Below, one piece after another: positions 43,416-50,936 of a DNA stretch of 64,000 nucleotides. Source of the stretch: an uncultured Eubacteriales bacterium (lineage in GTDB: Bacteria > Bacillota > Clostridia > Oscillospirales > UBA644); contig CAKSTW010000007.1 of assembly GCA_934501435.1 (NCBI GenBank), forward strand, positions 3,029 through 67,028, given 5' to 3'. Positions within the stretch are counted from its first letter, which is position 1. Each line of letters opens with the position of its first letter. A program made the position numbers and the translations under genes. The notes under the pieces were generated by a model. That model searched no databases and had not been told where the DNA came from. It worked only from the letters and a program-made list of their open reading frames with translations.

Positions 43416-43568
43416 ATGAAATACATTTGTCCCTGCGGATATGAATACGACCCTGCGGTCGGAGATCCCGAAAACGGAATCGCTCCCGGAACTGCCTGGG
43501 AAGACGTTCCCGAAGATTGGGTCTGCCCCGTCTGCGGTCTCGGAAAAGACGCATTCGACGCCGAATAA
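43416..43568 (+). CDS. Rubredoxin with C-x-C first iron loop
   Basis: The 50-aa protein has AAGGAG before the ATG. It is a rubredoxin: YDPAVGDPENGIAPGT and DWVCPVCGLGKDAF are typical. The usual first loop CxxCG is here ICPCGY, giving Cys5 and Cys7 with one residue between them instead of two. The second loop Cys37 and Cys40 is normal. It should supply electrons to the reverse rubrerythrin. A second, truncated copy lies at 45144-45233. Confidence 0.93.
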   Translation: MKYICPCGYEYDPAVGDPENGIAPGTAWEDVPEDWVCPVCGLGKDAFDAE

Positions 43569-43609
43569 AACATAAAACAAAGGACAGGCACCGCATGTGT
43601 CTGTCCTTT
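43479..43609 (+). repeat. 131-bp direct repeat, copy 1 (rubredoxin 3' end and terminator)
   Basis: It matches 45144-45274 at an offset of 1665 nt with about five substitutions. The copies flank the AT-rich island. Confidence 0.9.
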
Positions 43610-43611
43610 TT
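43579..43611 (+). terminator. Intrinsic terminator of the peroxide operon
   Basis: AAAGGACAG and CTGTCCTTT form a 9-bp stem, followed by TT. Confidence 0.85.
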
Positions 43612-43706
43612 CTGTCAGTCGAATATGTTATCTTCAAGCAATTCTCTTGCGAACACCAAGAGGGTGGGAATATAGCGCGGAGCTTTAGCCTCGCGCCGTA
43701 TAGTTT

Positions 43707-44378
43707 TTATTCTTCAAAGATATAGTCCAAATCGTTAATATAATCACGCGCTTTGTTCTTATAATCATTGATTGTACCTTTTACCTGCTCAAAAGACCCT
43801 GTCGGATTTTGACAGAAATCAAAGAACGAACTCGTTGTAGTGTAATATCCCTTTAAGTTCGGATAATGTTCATAGTCAGAATATTTTTCACTCAGTTCCT
43901 TCATCTGTGCCTTTGCTGCGTCTAAGGCTGTTTGTGCTTTTTCAGCTTTACCATTAACGATATAAGCACCATTAACTACCATTATACAAAATGAAAAAAG
44001 GTTATCTTCCATCATACCAAAAATTATGTTTGTATTCTCAGTAATTGTCTTTTTATCCTCGTCAGATATTTCAGACCAATCTCTGCCTTTCGATTTTGCT
44101 ATCACATAGCCAACGCCCTCTTTGAGTTCATTTTTACTCAAAGAAAGTTTCGTAGCAAGATGTGCAACACCATCTTTAAGGATTTTATCATCATCATAAA
44201 TGCCTAACCGCCATGCTTCGTAAATATCACTGCCATATTGTTCTGTGATTTCGTATGCAATATCAATATTAACATACGCAGCTTTTGAAGCTTCAAAAGC
44301 CTTTTTGTTTCCACCACCGCAAGCAGTCATAGAAACACACATTACTAATACCAAAATGATTGCTGTTAGTTTTTTCAT
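43707..44378 (-). CDS. Putative lipoprotein of unknown function in an AT-rich island
   Basis: This 223-aa protein has a lipoprotein signal peptide (AIILVLVMCVSMTAC, lipobox Cys at 20). The mature part is mainly charged helices with a possible coiled coil (KAEKAQTALDAAKAQMKELSEKYSD). No family was recognised. Codon use is more AT-rich than the flanking genes, and it lies between the two rubredoxin 131-bp repeats, so it was probably acquired. It is read opposite to the flanking operon. Confidence 0.75.
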   Translation of the reverse strand: MKKLTAIILVLVMCVSMTACGGGNKKAFEASKAAYVNIDIAYEITEQYGSDIYEAWRLGIYDDDKILKDGVAHLATKLSLSKNELKEGVGYVIAKSKGRDWSEISDEDKKTITENTNIIFGMMEDNLFSFCIMVVNGAYIVNGKAEKAQTALDAAKAQMKELSEKYSDYEHYPNLKGYYTTTSSFFDFCQNPTGSFEQVKGTINDYKNKARDYINDLDYIFEE

Positions 44379-45143
44379 TGTCTTTCATCTCCCTATGTAT
44401 TGTTCTGTATTAAATTGTTGACCGCAAGCCGCACATCTGAGGAACGCCTTTCATTTGCACCTACTTTGATTCTGTGCTTGTGCCACGTCATACGCTGTGA
44501 CCACCAATGGCATAGTTTCCAAGTTGAGCATACAAGCGGTGATTTGCACGATTTCTTGCGGCGTTACACGCGTGTGCCTATTATTTCTTGCAGGAACGGC
44601 AGCAGGATAGGATCAGCGGGAGTGGCAACAGGCGTATCAGTAGCCTTTCTTGCACGAGTGCTGGTCTTTGCGTTTGTCAGTGTCAGTAAACGGTTGCCGG
44701 TGTCGGCTATTGCTTTTCTTAGGAATGCTTGATACAGTCAAGCATTTTCACAGATTCAGCACAATACTTCTGCAATTTTTTGTTTTCCTCTGCAACTTCT
44801 TAAAGAAGTTGTCGGGAATAATGATAATGTCTCTGTCAAGGTCGATAGTAACGCGCGTATCGTTTTTTTCTCCTGTAAATAAAAAATGTGCGAATTGTGT
44901 CTTAATAACGTGAAATTGTGTACCCGACTATATTATATATATATTCTGTCAATAGTTTTTGCACAATTTATCAAAATAAATCTTAAAACACCTATTTTAG
45001 TGGAAATACATCTTATTTTGTTGAATTAAGCTGTATTATGACCGATTAACGCTTATTCCCAAGAACCAAGACAAAATAAGTCCTGCGGCAGCGGGAACGG
45101 CGGAAATAAGATTTCGTTTAACGGGAGGAATTCCCCCGCACGC
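44379..45143. other. Decayed, mostly non-coding part of the island
   Basis: No intact gene with a credible start is visible. On the minus strand, scattered coding-like pieces are seen, including one frameshifted fragment at 44719-44865 and a piece reading TWKLCHWWSQRMTWHKHR near 44450-44530. A perfect hairpin, AATGCTTGA/TCAAGCATT, is at about 44723-44745. Confidence 0.5.
44719..44865 (-). pseudogene. Frameshifted remnant of a small element-borne protein
   Basis: Minus strand reads TRVTIDLDRDIIIIPDNFFK, and after a one-base frameshift continues EENKKLQKYCAESVKMLDCI to a TAA. No start codon is apparent. The pattern is like short accessory proteins of mobile elements, but the family is not identified. 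Confidence 0.5.
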
Positions 45144-45233
45144 ATCGCTCCCGGAACTGCATGGGAAGACGTCCCCGAAGATTGGGTCTGCCCCGTCTGC
45201 GGTCTCGGAAAAGATGCATTTGACGCCGAATAA
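45144..45233 (+). pseudogene. Truncated rubredoxin, 3' end only
   Basis: It encodes the last 29 residues of rubredoxin (IAPGTAWEDVPEDWVCPVCG onwards), identical in protein to copy 1. The four coding differences are all at third codon positions and silent. The 5' half and start are missing. Confidence 0.9.
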
Positions 45234-45274
45234 AACATAAAACAAAGGACAGGCACCGTATGTGTCTGTCCTTT
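45144..45274 (+). repeat. 131-bp direct repeat, copy 2
   Basis: It matches 43479-43609, including the hairpin terminator at 45244-45276. Confidence 0.9.
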
Positions 45275-45324
45275 CGTATTTCCCGTAAAATTGTAAATTT
45301 ATCATTAAATCTTGAAACAAACGA

Positions 45325-45353
45325 TTGACACTTTGTTTTTTATGGGTTATACT
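45325..45353 (+). promoter_or_regulatory. Promoter of the EamA transporter gene
   Basis: TTGACA, 17-nt spacer, TATACT. Confidence 0.85.
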
Positions 45354-45375
45354 GAAGAAAAACGGGTGAGTACCT

Positions 45376-45413
45376 ACCGTATGTAAGGCTGTCTTGCATA
45401 CGGTTTTGTTTTA
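45376..45413 (+). promoter_or_regulatory. Terminator-like hairpin in the EamA leader
   Basis: ACCGTATG and CATACGGT pair around a 12-nt loop, followed by TTTTGTTTT, all between the promoter and the ribosome binding site. This suggests attenuation. No known riboswitch core was recognised. Confidence 0.6.
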
Positions 45414-45430
45414 AGAAGAGAGGAAAAAAT

Positions 45431-46381
45431 ATGAAAAACCTGAAAGGGACTCTGATACTTCTGCTTACCGCGATGATCTGGGGTATTGCGTTTGTCGCGC
45501 AGGATGCGGCGGCGGGAAATATCGGCTCCTTCACCTTTAACGGAACGCGTGCTGTTCTTGCGGCGGTTTTCCTGCTTGTCGTGATCATTGTAAAAGACGG
45601 TTCGAAAAAGCGGAAAATCATTCCCGAAAAAACGGAAGCAAAAAAAATTCTCAAAGCGGGGATCATCTGCGGCGTTTTTTTGAGCATTGCGGTGAATTTG
45701 CAGCAACTCGGAATTGAAGCGTATCCCGACGGAGTCGCCGTATCGGGGAGATCGGGTTTCCTTACCGCCACTTATGTCGTAATGGTCGCCGTCGTTTCGC
45801 TCTTCTTCGGAAAAAAACTCAACGTTTCCCTTGTCGTCGCAGTCGTCGGCTGCATGGCGGGAATGTATCTTCTCTGTCTTTCGGGCGGGCTTTCCGGAAT
45901 TTATACCGGAGACATTCTCATTTTCTGTTGTGCGATAGCCTTTACCTGCCATATTCTCGCGGCGGACAGATTTTCCGCTCTCGACACGGTAAAAGTCTCC
46001 TTTATACAGTTTGTTGTAGTATCTGTCCTGTCATTTATCCCCGCAATTATTTTTGAAAAGATAGAGTGGCAGACGCTTGTTTCGGCATGGCTCCCGATAG
46101 TATACGCGGGCGTATGTTCGAGCGGTATAGGCTACACTTTGCAGATGATAGGTCAGAAATATACCGAACCCGCCGTTGCGTCTATCGTTACGAGTTTCGA
46201 ATCGGTGTTTGCGGCTCTTGCAGGCTGGGTGATTTTGGGACAGAGCCTTTCGGGAAAAGAACTTCTCGGCTGTTCGCTTGTCTTTGTAGCGATAATCGCC
46301 GCGCAGATCCCCGATCTCATAAAGGAAGTAAAGAAAAGAAAATCGGTAGATATAAACAAAGAACCCCGTTTTCCGAACTGA
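45431..46381 (+). CDS. DMT superfamily transporter (EamA family)
   Basis: The 316-aa protein has ten hydrophobic helices in two EamA repeats. The first begins LLLTAMIWGIAFVAQDAAAG and the second IFCCAIAFTCHILAADRFSA. VASIVTSFESVFAALAGWVILGQSL is the conserved end of the second repeat. Substrates in this family range from amino acids to nucleotide sugars and drugs; none can be assigned. The leader contains a terminator-like hairpin, and the gene stands alone. Confidence 0.92.
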   Translation: MKNLKGTLILLLTAMIWGIAFVAQDAAAGNIGSFTFNGTRAVLAAVFLLVVIIVKDGSKKRKIIPEKTEAKKILKAGIICGVFLSIAVNLQQLGIEAYPDGVAVSGRSGFLTATYVVMVAVVSLFFGKKLNVSLVVAVVGCMAGMYLLCLSGGLSGIYTGDILIFCCAIAFTCHILAADRFSALDTVKVSFIQFVVVSVLSFIPAIIFEKIEWQTLVSAWLPIVYAGVCSSGIGYTLQMIGQKYTEPAVASIVTSFESVFAALAGWVILGQSLSGKELLGCSLVFVAIIAAQIPDLIKEVKKRKSVDINKEPRFPN

Positions 46382-46416
46382 ACAAGTCCTTAAAAAAGGA
46401 CAATAGAAAAAACTTT

Positions 46417-46445
46417 TTGAGGCAGTCCACATTGGACTGCCTCAA
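46417..46445. terminator. Convergent terminator
   Basis: TTGAGGCAGTCCA and TGGACTGCCTCAA form a perfect 13-bp stem with loop CAT. On the minus strand AAAGTTTTTTC follows. Confidence 0.8.
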
Positions 46446-46448
46446 GAA

Positions 46449-48134
46449 TTATTTATTTTGAGATTTGAAATCCATGACAGCCATCGACAGTCCGAAGCCG
46501 ACGAACCCGATCATGAAGAATAAAAGCCACGGCATCTGAGCCAGCATCTCGGGAATGTCTCCGACACCTACCAATATCGCCGTAACAAGACAGGTAAGGA
46601 TAACGGCAATTACGGTCATCGAAACGGCGAATAACCCTCCCGTAAATAAAAACATAAAAAAGAAATATCCGAAACTGTAATTCTTTCCGAGCCAGAGTTT
46701 TTCGTCTTTCGTGAGTTTTATACATTCGGCTCGCTTTGCGGCGATTTCCGTAAACGGAATTACGGCGTTTTCGTTGTCGTTATCCCACATTTCGGTTTTG
46801 AACAGCCGCTTGCCGTTTTTGTTGAAGCAGCAGGAATATATATCCGCCGCAGTCTCTCCTTTTTTCAAAAGAGCCGTTCCGCATATAAACTGAACCGCAA
46901 CCGTTCCGAAAAGAACCGTTTCTTTACATTCGACAATAAATTCGGCGTGTTTTTCGTTACATAAAAAGTAACTTATCCCATAGTTGGATTCAAGTTTTAC
47001 TCCTTTGATTTGCCCCCGCTTTCTGAAAGTCGGATATTCTCCCTCATAGCCGATTTCGTGAAACCGTTTTTCGATTTTCTTTCTGATTTTCGAAAGTCTT
47101 TCGGATTTTGAAAAATCGACTTTGGCGGAATATTCTTCCTGCGAGGCTTTTATTTTTTCATATATTTCCCGCCATAATTCTTCGCATTTCGAGTCGTTCA
47201 GTTTGTTCAGAAGCTCGTTAATTGCGAACGTCTGTGAAATCTGCTTTTTTCTTCGCTTTATAACCTTGTCGAAAAACGGAATCAAACGTGTAAAGCCGTA
47301 TTTCCGCATATATTCTTTAAGTATTCTGAAGTCCGAGATTTTTTCGCTTTCGGGCGTGTAAACAAAAAGATCCCGCAATTCCGTTAACAGAGGAATAAGC
47401 TCTTTTTCTTTTTCATTGAAATATTTTTCTCCGAGTTCTTTCTTCTCCAGAATCATATTTGCGACGGAGAAAAGGTATTCCCATGGGCTGCTGCCAAAAG
47501 AAACGGCGTCGATGTTGTAAATTTCGACTTCCGTTTCGGCGGAACCGAACGGGATTTCAATGGGATCGCCTGCGGTTTCTTCGTCATAATCATTAGCCTT
47601 GCAGATCAAAACATAACCGGAATCCGATTTTTTTAATTCGGCATCGCAAAAAAAGAGGTCTCCGTTATCGGGAATCCGAATATCCGCCGAGGTGTTCAAT
47701 ACCAGTTTCCGCTTGTAAACATCGGTTTCGTCAAACGATATTATGAACTTATTTCCCTGTTTTTCAATATTCCGACAATCCACAGACAGGATTTTGTTGT
47801 AAAGATACGCAAACGCCTGTTGTGTGTCTTCGGGAAAAACTTTTGTCGCTTGTTCGAAAAGACGTCTTTTTAATTCATGCTGTCCGTTAATATATTCGGC
47901 ACATTCCGCCGCAAATTCAAAAAATTCGGCGTCCGATTGAGTGTCGGAAACAAGCGACGAAACCTCTTCGGAAAATGAGTCTTCCGAAAAAGCAAATTTT
48001 TTAATGAATTTTCTGATTTTCTTCTGCATTGTCGGTGACGCGGCCGACGGGCCTTTTGAAAAGAGGCTTTTTGCAAAAAGATATGCGGAGCCGACTCTCT
48101 CGACGTCTTGTGAATCAAGTTTTGCTATATCCAT
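46449..48134 (-). CDS. Large protein of unknown function with two C-terminal membrane helices
   Basis: I do not recognise this 561-aa protein. The first 450 residues are soluble and mixed helix/strand, with a Lys-rich helical part at about 300-370. The last 110 residues hold membrane segments (YFFFMFLFTGGLFAVSMTVI, CLVTAILVGV and LLFFMIGFVGFGLSMAVM). It is therefore probably anchored with a large cytoplasmic N-terminal domain. No signal peptide and no enzymatic motif were found. A single gene with its own terminator region, it lies between two transporter genes. Confidence 0.8.
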   Translation of the reverse strand: MDIAKLDSQDVERVGSAYLFAKSLFSKGPSAASPTMQKKIRKFIKKFAFSEDSFSEEVSSLVSDTQSDAEFFEFAAECAEYINGQHELKRRLFEQATKVFPEDTQQAFAYLYNKILSVDCRNIEKQGNKFIISFDETDVYKRKLVLNTSADIRIPDNGDLFFCDAELKKSDSGYVLICKANDYDEETAGDPIEIPFGSAETEVEIYNIDAVSFGSSPWEYLFSVANMILEKKELGEKYFNEKEKELIPLLTELRDLFVYTPESEKISDFRILKEYMRKYGFTRLIPFFDKVIKRRKKQISQTFAINELLNKLNDSKCEELWREIYEKIKASQEEYSAKVDFSKSERLSKIRKKIEKRFHEIGYEGEYPTFRKRGQIKGVKLESNYGISYFLCNEKHAEFIVECKETVLFGTVAVQFICGTALLKKGETAADIYSCCFNKNGKRLFKTEMWDNDNENAVIPFTEIAAKRAECIKLTKDEKLWLGKNYSFGYFFFMFLFTGGLFAVSMTVIAVILTCLVTAILVGVGDIPEMLAQMPWLLFFMIGFVGFGLSMAVMDFKSQNK

Positions 48135-48205
48135 AATAACCTCTTGAATTTTTTTATCTTTATGAAATTATAACATATCCGCCCCGCCAAAGCAATACTT
48201 TTACA

Positions 48206-48242
48206 AATAAAAGGAACTCCCCATTCAAACGAATGAGGAGTA
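48206..48242 (-). terminator. Terminator of the NSS transporter gene
   Basis: Minus strand ACTCCTCATTC pairs with GAATGGGGAGT, followed by TCCTTTTATTTG. Confidence 0.7.
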
Positions 48243-48247
48243 TTTCA

Positions 48248-49579
48248 TCAGAACGCGACCTGCATAAAGAGGGCGACAAGGCACAAAATTATCGCCAGCG
48301 GAACATAAATATATCGGCCCGTGAAGTACCACAGTTTTCCGCGCTGTTTTCTGCTTCCGGTGTTTACCGCCGTCAGAAGTTCGTCCTTTTTCATTACATA
48401 GAACCACGAAACGGCGCCGATACATGCTCCGATCGGGATAATGTATATCGAGACGAGATCCATCCACGGTCCCCATGCGGAGATAGTTTCCATTCCTATT
48501 CCGAAGCCGAGACACAGAACGCCGAGAATTATAAGGGTGGCGGTTCTGTTGAGGCGGGGGAATTTGTTCTGCAGAGATTCCGCGACCGCCTCAAACATGT
48601 TTTGCAGAGAACTCACGCCCGCAAAAATCATGGCAATGTATAATATGACCGCGAAAAGCTGCCCCAGAGGAATATCCTGCAAAATCGTCGGCAGGGTTAC
48701 AAACAGAAGTCCGGGACCCGCTCCGACGTCAAGGTTATAGGAAAAGCACGCCGGAACGATGACAAGCGCCGCAACGACCGCCGCTATCGTATCGAAAAGG
48801 GCGGTGTGGCGGGAAACTCCGACGACGTCTTCTTCGGGAGAAAGATACGCTCCGTAGACTATCATTCCGCTTCCCGTGACCGAAAGCGAGAAAAATGCCT
48901 GTCCCATCGCCCATATCCATACCATCGGGTCGGTGAGAGCCTCCCAGCGGGGCGTGAACATGAAAATATATCCTTCCGCCGAACCCGGTAAAAACAGAAC
49001 CCTTACCGCTAAAATAAGGAAGATGATAAAGAAGACGGGCATCATTATTTTATTCGATTTTTCGATGCTGCGCGCACCGAGGAAAAGAGTGAGGAGCGTG
49101 CCGACGACAACGATTATATGATACGGAATAACGGAAAAAGGCTGCGAAGAAAAGCCCGAAAACCAAGCGGAGGCGTCGGTATTCATCAAAGTTCCCGTGA
49201 GCGAATCGACCAACGCTTTAAGCGTATAGGTAACGATGACCGCATAGCCTATCGCGATACATAAAGACCCCGCAAGCGGCAGCCAGCCGACAACTCCGCC
49301 GACCTTTTCGGCTTTTTTGCCGCGGGTCGCCCAAGCCTTTCGGTAGGCGCCCAAAGTACCCGTCGAAGCGTAACGCCCCATTGCAAATTCCGCGGGAAGC
49401 CCGACATAACTGAAAATGATAATGAACAGCAGATAGATCAGAAGGAAAGCCCCTCCGCCGTTGCTGCCCAATTTGTTCGGAAATCCCCAGACGTTCGCCA
49501 TTCCGACAGCGGAACCGACCGAGGCTAAAATAAACCCCCACCTGCCGGTAAAACTCTTTGTACTTTTGTGATGTGACAT
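48248..49579 (-). CDS. Sodium-dependent amino acid transporter (NSS/SNF family)
   Basis: The 443-aa protein has about eleven hydrophobic helices. The N-terminus WGFILASVGSAVGMANVWGFP is the LeuT-type sodium and substrate site, and GGAFLLIYLLF and FFSLSVTGSGMIVYGAYL are also typical. It couples amino acid uptake to sodium. Bacterial members often carry tryptophan, tyrosine or leucine. A roughly 100-nt leader precedes it, in which I saw no known riboswitch. Confidence 0.94.
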   Translation of the reverse strand: MSHHKSTKSFTGRWGFILASVGSAVGMANVWGFPNKLGSNGGGAFLLIYLLFIIIFSYVGLPAEFAMGRYASTGTLGAYRKAWATRGKKAEKVGGVVGWLPLAGSLCIAIGYAVIVTYTLKALVDSLTGTLMNTDASAWFSGFSSQPFSVIPYHIIVVVGTLLTLFLGARSIEKSNKIMMPVFFIIFLILAVRVLFLPGSAEGYIFMFTPRWEALTDPMVWIWAMGQAFFSLSVTGSGMIVYGAYLSPEEDVVGVSRHTALFDTIAAVVAALVIVPACFSYNLDVGAGPGLLFVTLPTILQDIPLGQLFAVILYIAMIFAGVSSLQNMFEAVAESLQNKFPRLNRTATLIILGVLCLGFGIGMETISAWGPWMDLVSIYIIPIGACIGAVSWFYVMKKDELLTAVNTGSRKQRGKLWYFTGRYIYVPLAIILCLVALFMQVAF

Positions 49580-49686
49580 TTTTTTCTCCGATCCGTGAAA
49601 ACCGTATTCACCCGCCGCAGAGAAGTTTCCGAGTGGTTTTTTGAGATGCGGTCGGGCGATAAAAGTTCGATTTTCTCTGTCTGACT

Positions 49687-49715
49687 ATTTTAACACTTTA
49701 TCACAAAAAAGTCAA
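49687..49715 (-). promoter_or_regulatory. Promoter of the NSS transporter gene
   Basis: Minus strand TTGACT, 17-nt spacer, TAAAAT, about 108 nt before the start codon. Confidence 0.7.
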
Positions 49716-49723
49716 TATTTGCC

Positions 49724-49761
49724 GAAAAAATAACGGCGGTTCGGAATATCCCGACCGCCGT
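49724..49761 (-). terminator. Terminator after the 124-aa gene
   Basis: Minus strand ACGGCGGTCGG and CCGAACCGCCGT pair, followed by TATTTTTTC. Confidence 0.85.
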
Positions 49762-49770
49762 CACTATATG

Positions 49771-50145
49771 TCAGTCTTTTTTTGTGTACCCCCAACAATT
49801 CCCGTCAAGACACAACTTGTCGCGATGATTCTCAAGCCCACCGTCTTCATAATGTATGCAATCAATACATTTCTTTTCCATTACTTTTTTCAGCCTGTCG
49901 TCATATTCCCTGCGGGAAAGCACCGTAACCTCAATTTCATTTATTTTGCATATGCCCGAAATATTGAGATATGTTTCTTTTGTATCTTCTTCGATAAAAT
50001 AAGGGAAAACACAATTTTCCGTATCAAGCATTTTCAGCCCGATAAAAGAGTTGAAATGTCTGTTCAGATATGAAATAAAACTTTCAATATCCGAAAACCC
50101 GTCGGGATAGTAATAATAATCGTTGTCAATTTCAAGTATTTTCAT
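49771..50145 (-). CDS. Small Cys-containing protein of unknown function next to the CRISPR array
   Basis: This 124-aa protein is acidic at the N-terminus (MKILEIDNDYYYYPDGFSDI) and ends with four Cys (CIDCIHYED, CLDGNCWGY) that could bind a metal. No family was recognised. It starts 47 nt beyond the leader-distal end of the CRISPR array and is read in the same direction as the pre-crRNA. No strong own promoter was found, so it may be made from array read-through. It has a GGAGG ribosome binding site and its own terminator, which argues for a real gene. Confidence 0.7.
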   Translation of the reverse strand: MKILEIDNDYYYYPDGFSDIESFISYLNRHFNSFIGLKMLDTENCVFPYFIEEDTKETYLNISGICKINEIEVTVLSRREYDDRLKKVMEKKCIDCIHYEDGGLENHRDKLCLDGNCWGYTKKD

Positions 50146-50192
50146 TTGTCCTCCGAAATATCGTCGTTTGCTATATAAAAATTGTTTTTGCG

Positions 50193-50817
50193 GATCGATT
50201 ACCCTATGAAGTTACTCTACGCTCAAATTCCAATCACTTTTTGGATTTCTTTTTCGGTTTGATTACCCTATGGAATTACACGACACTCAAACACGGTGTC
50301 TCGAAAGCATTTCGGCAGAAGGTTTGATTACCCTATGGAATTACACGACACTCAAACTAATCAAGGTCTTCCGAAGTGGATAATTGAGTTTGATTACCCT
50401 ATGGAATTACACGACACTCAAACTAGTTGATTATGAAATAAAAATATGTTATAGTTTGATTACCCTATGGAATTACACGACACTCAAACAAAGACGCAAG
50501 CAAGGCAAAAGCAAGCAAGTTTGATTACCCTATGGAATTACACGACACTCAAACGAACAACACAGGGAATTATTCCGCAGTATGTTTGATTACCCTATGG
50601 AATTACACGACACTCAAACCCGCAAAGGTCAATCGCTTTCATTCTCTTCGTTTGATTACCCTATGGAATTACACGACACTCAAACCTTTTGGATATAAAG
50701 AAAAAGATATGGATAGTTTGATTACCCTATGGAATTACACGACACTCAAACCCAGAAACGCTGTAACCCGGTTTTACACCCGTTTGATTACCCTATGGAA
50801 TTACACGACACTCAAAC
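50193..50817 (-). CRISPR. Type II-A CRISPR array: nine intact repeats plus one decayed repeat
   Basis: Nine identical 36-bp repeats start at 50257, 50322, 50388, 50454, 50519, 50584, 50650, 50716 and 50782. In transcribed (minus) sense each starts GTTTGAGTGTCG and ends GGGTAATCAAAC. Spacers are 29 or 30 bp, eight between intact repeats. A decayed repeat at 50193-50228, with about ten changes, plus a 28-bp spacer lies at the far end. The decayed end is 50193, so the leader end is 50817. The pairing tracrRNA at 56863-56972 confirms transcription on the minus strand. Confidence 0.98.
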
Positions 50818-50936
50818 CTCAAATCCGAGTATTCCCGCTGCGAACGGGTCGTTATTCCAAAGGGCATATCGTGCTTAAAAGCCTGAAAAACAAGGCTTTC
50901 TGCCTATATTTTAACAGAAAAACGTATCAATGTCAA
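50818..50936 (-). promoter_or_regulatory. CRISPR leader with promoter and anchor motif
   Basis: Minus strand: -35 TTGACA (50936-50931), 17-nt spacer, -10 TAAAAT (50913-50908), predicted start about 50901. The -35 abuts the csn2 stop. The seven bases touching the first repeat are ATTTGAG (50824-50818), the leader-anchoring sequence described for type II-A integration. A hairpin AAAGCCT/AGGCTTT lies at 50878-50899, at the start of the transcript. Confidence 0.85.

Noticed and set aside
44400..44732. 110-aa plus-strand frame in the island
   Set aside because: It has no ribosome binding site, and the opposite strand shows better coding-like fragments.
49580..49686. Glycine or other riboswitch in the NSS transporter leader
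   Set aside because: The leader is about 100 nt but none of the conserved glycine aptamer motifs is visible.
50193..50817. Transcription of the array on the plus strand
   Set aside because: The decayed repeat is at the left end, the leader promoter and ATTTGAG anchor are at the right end on the minus strand, and the plus-strand tracrRNA must pair with a minus-strand crRNA.
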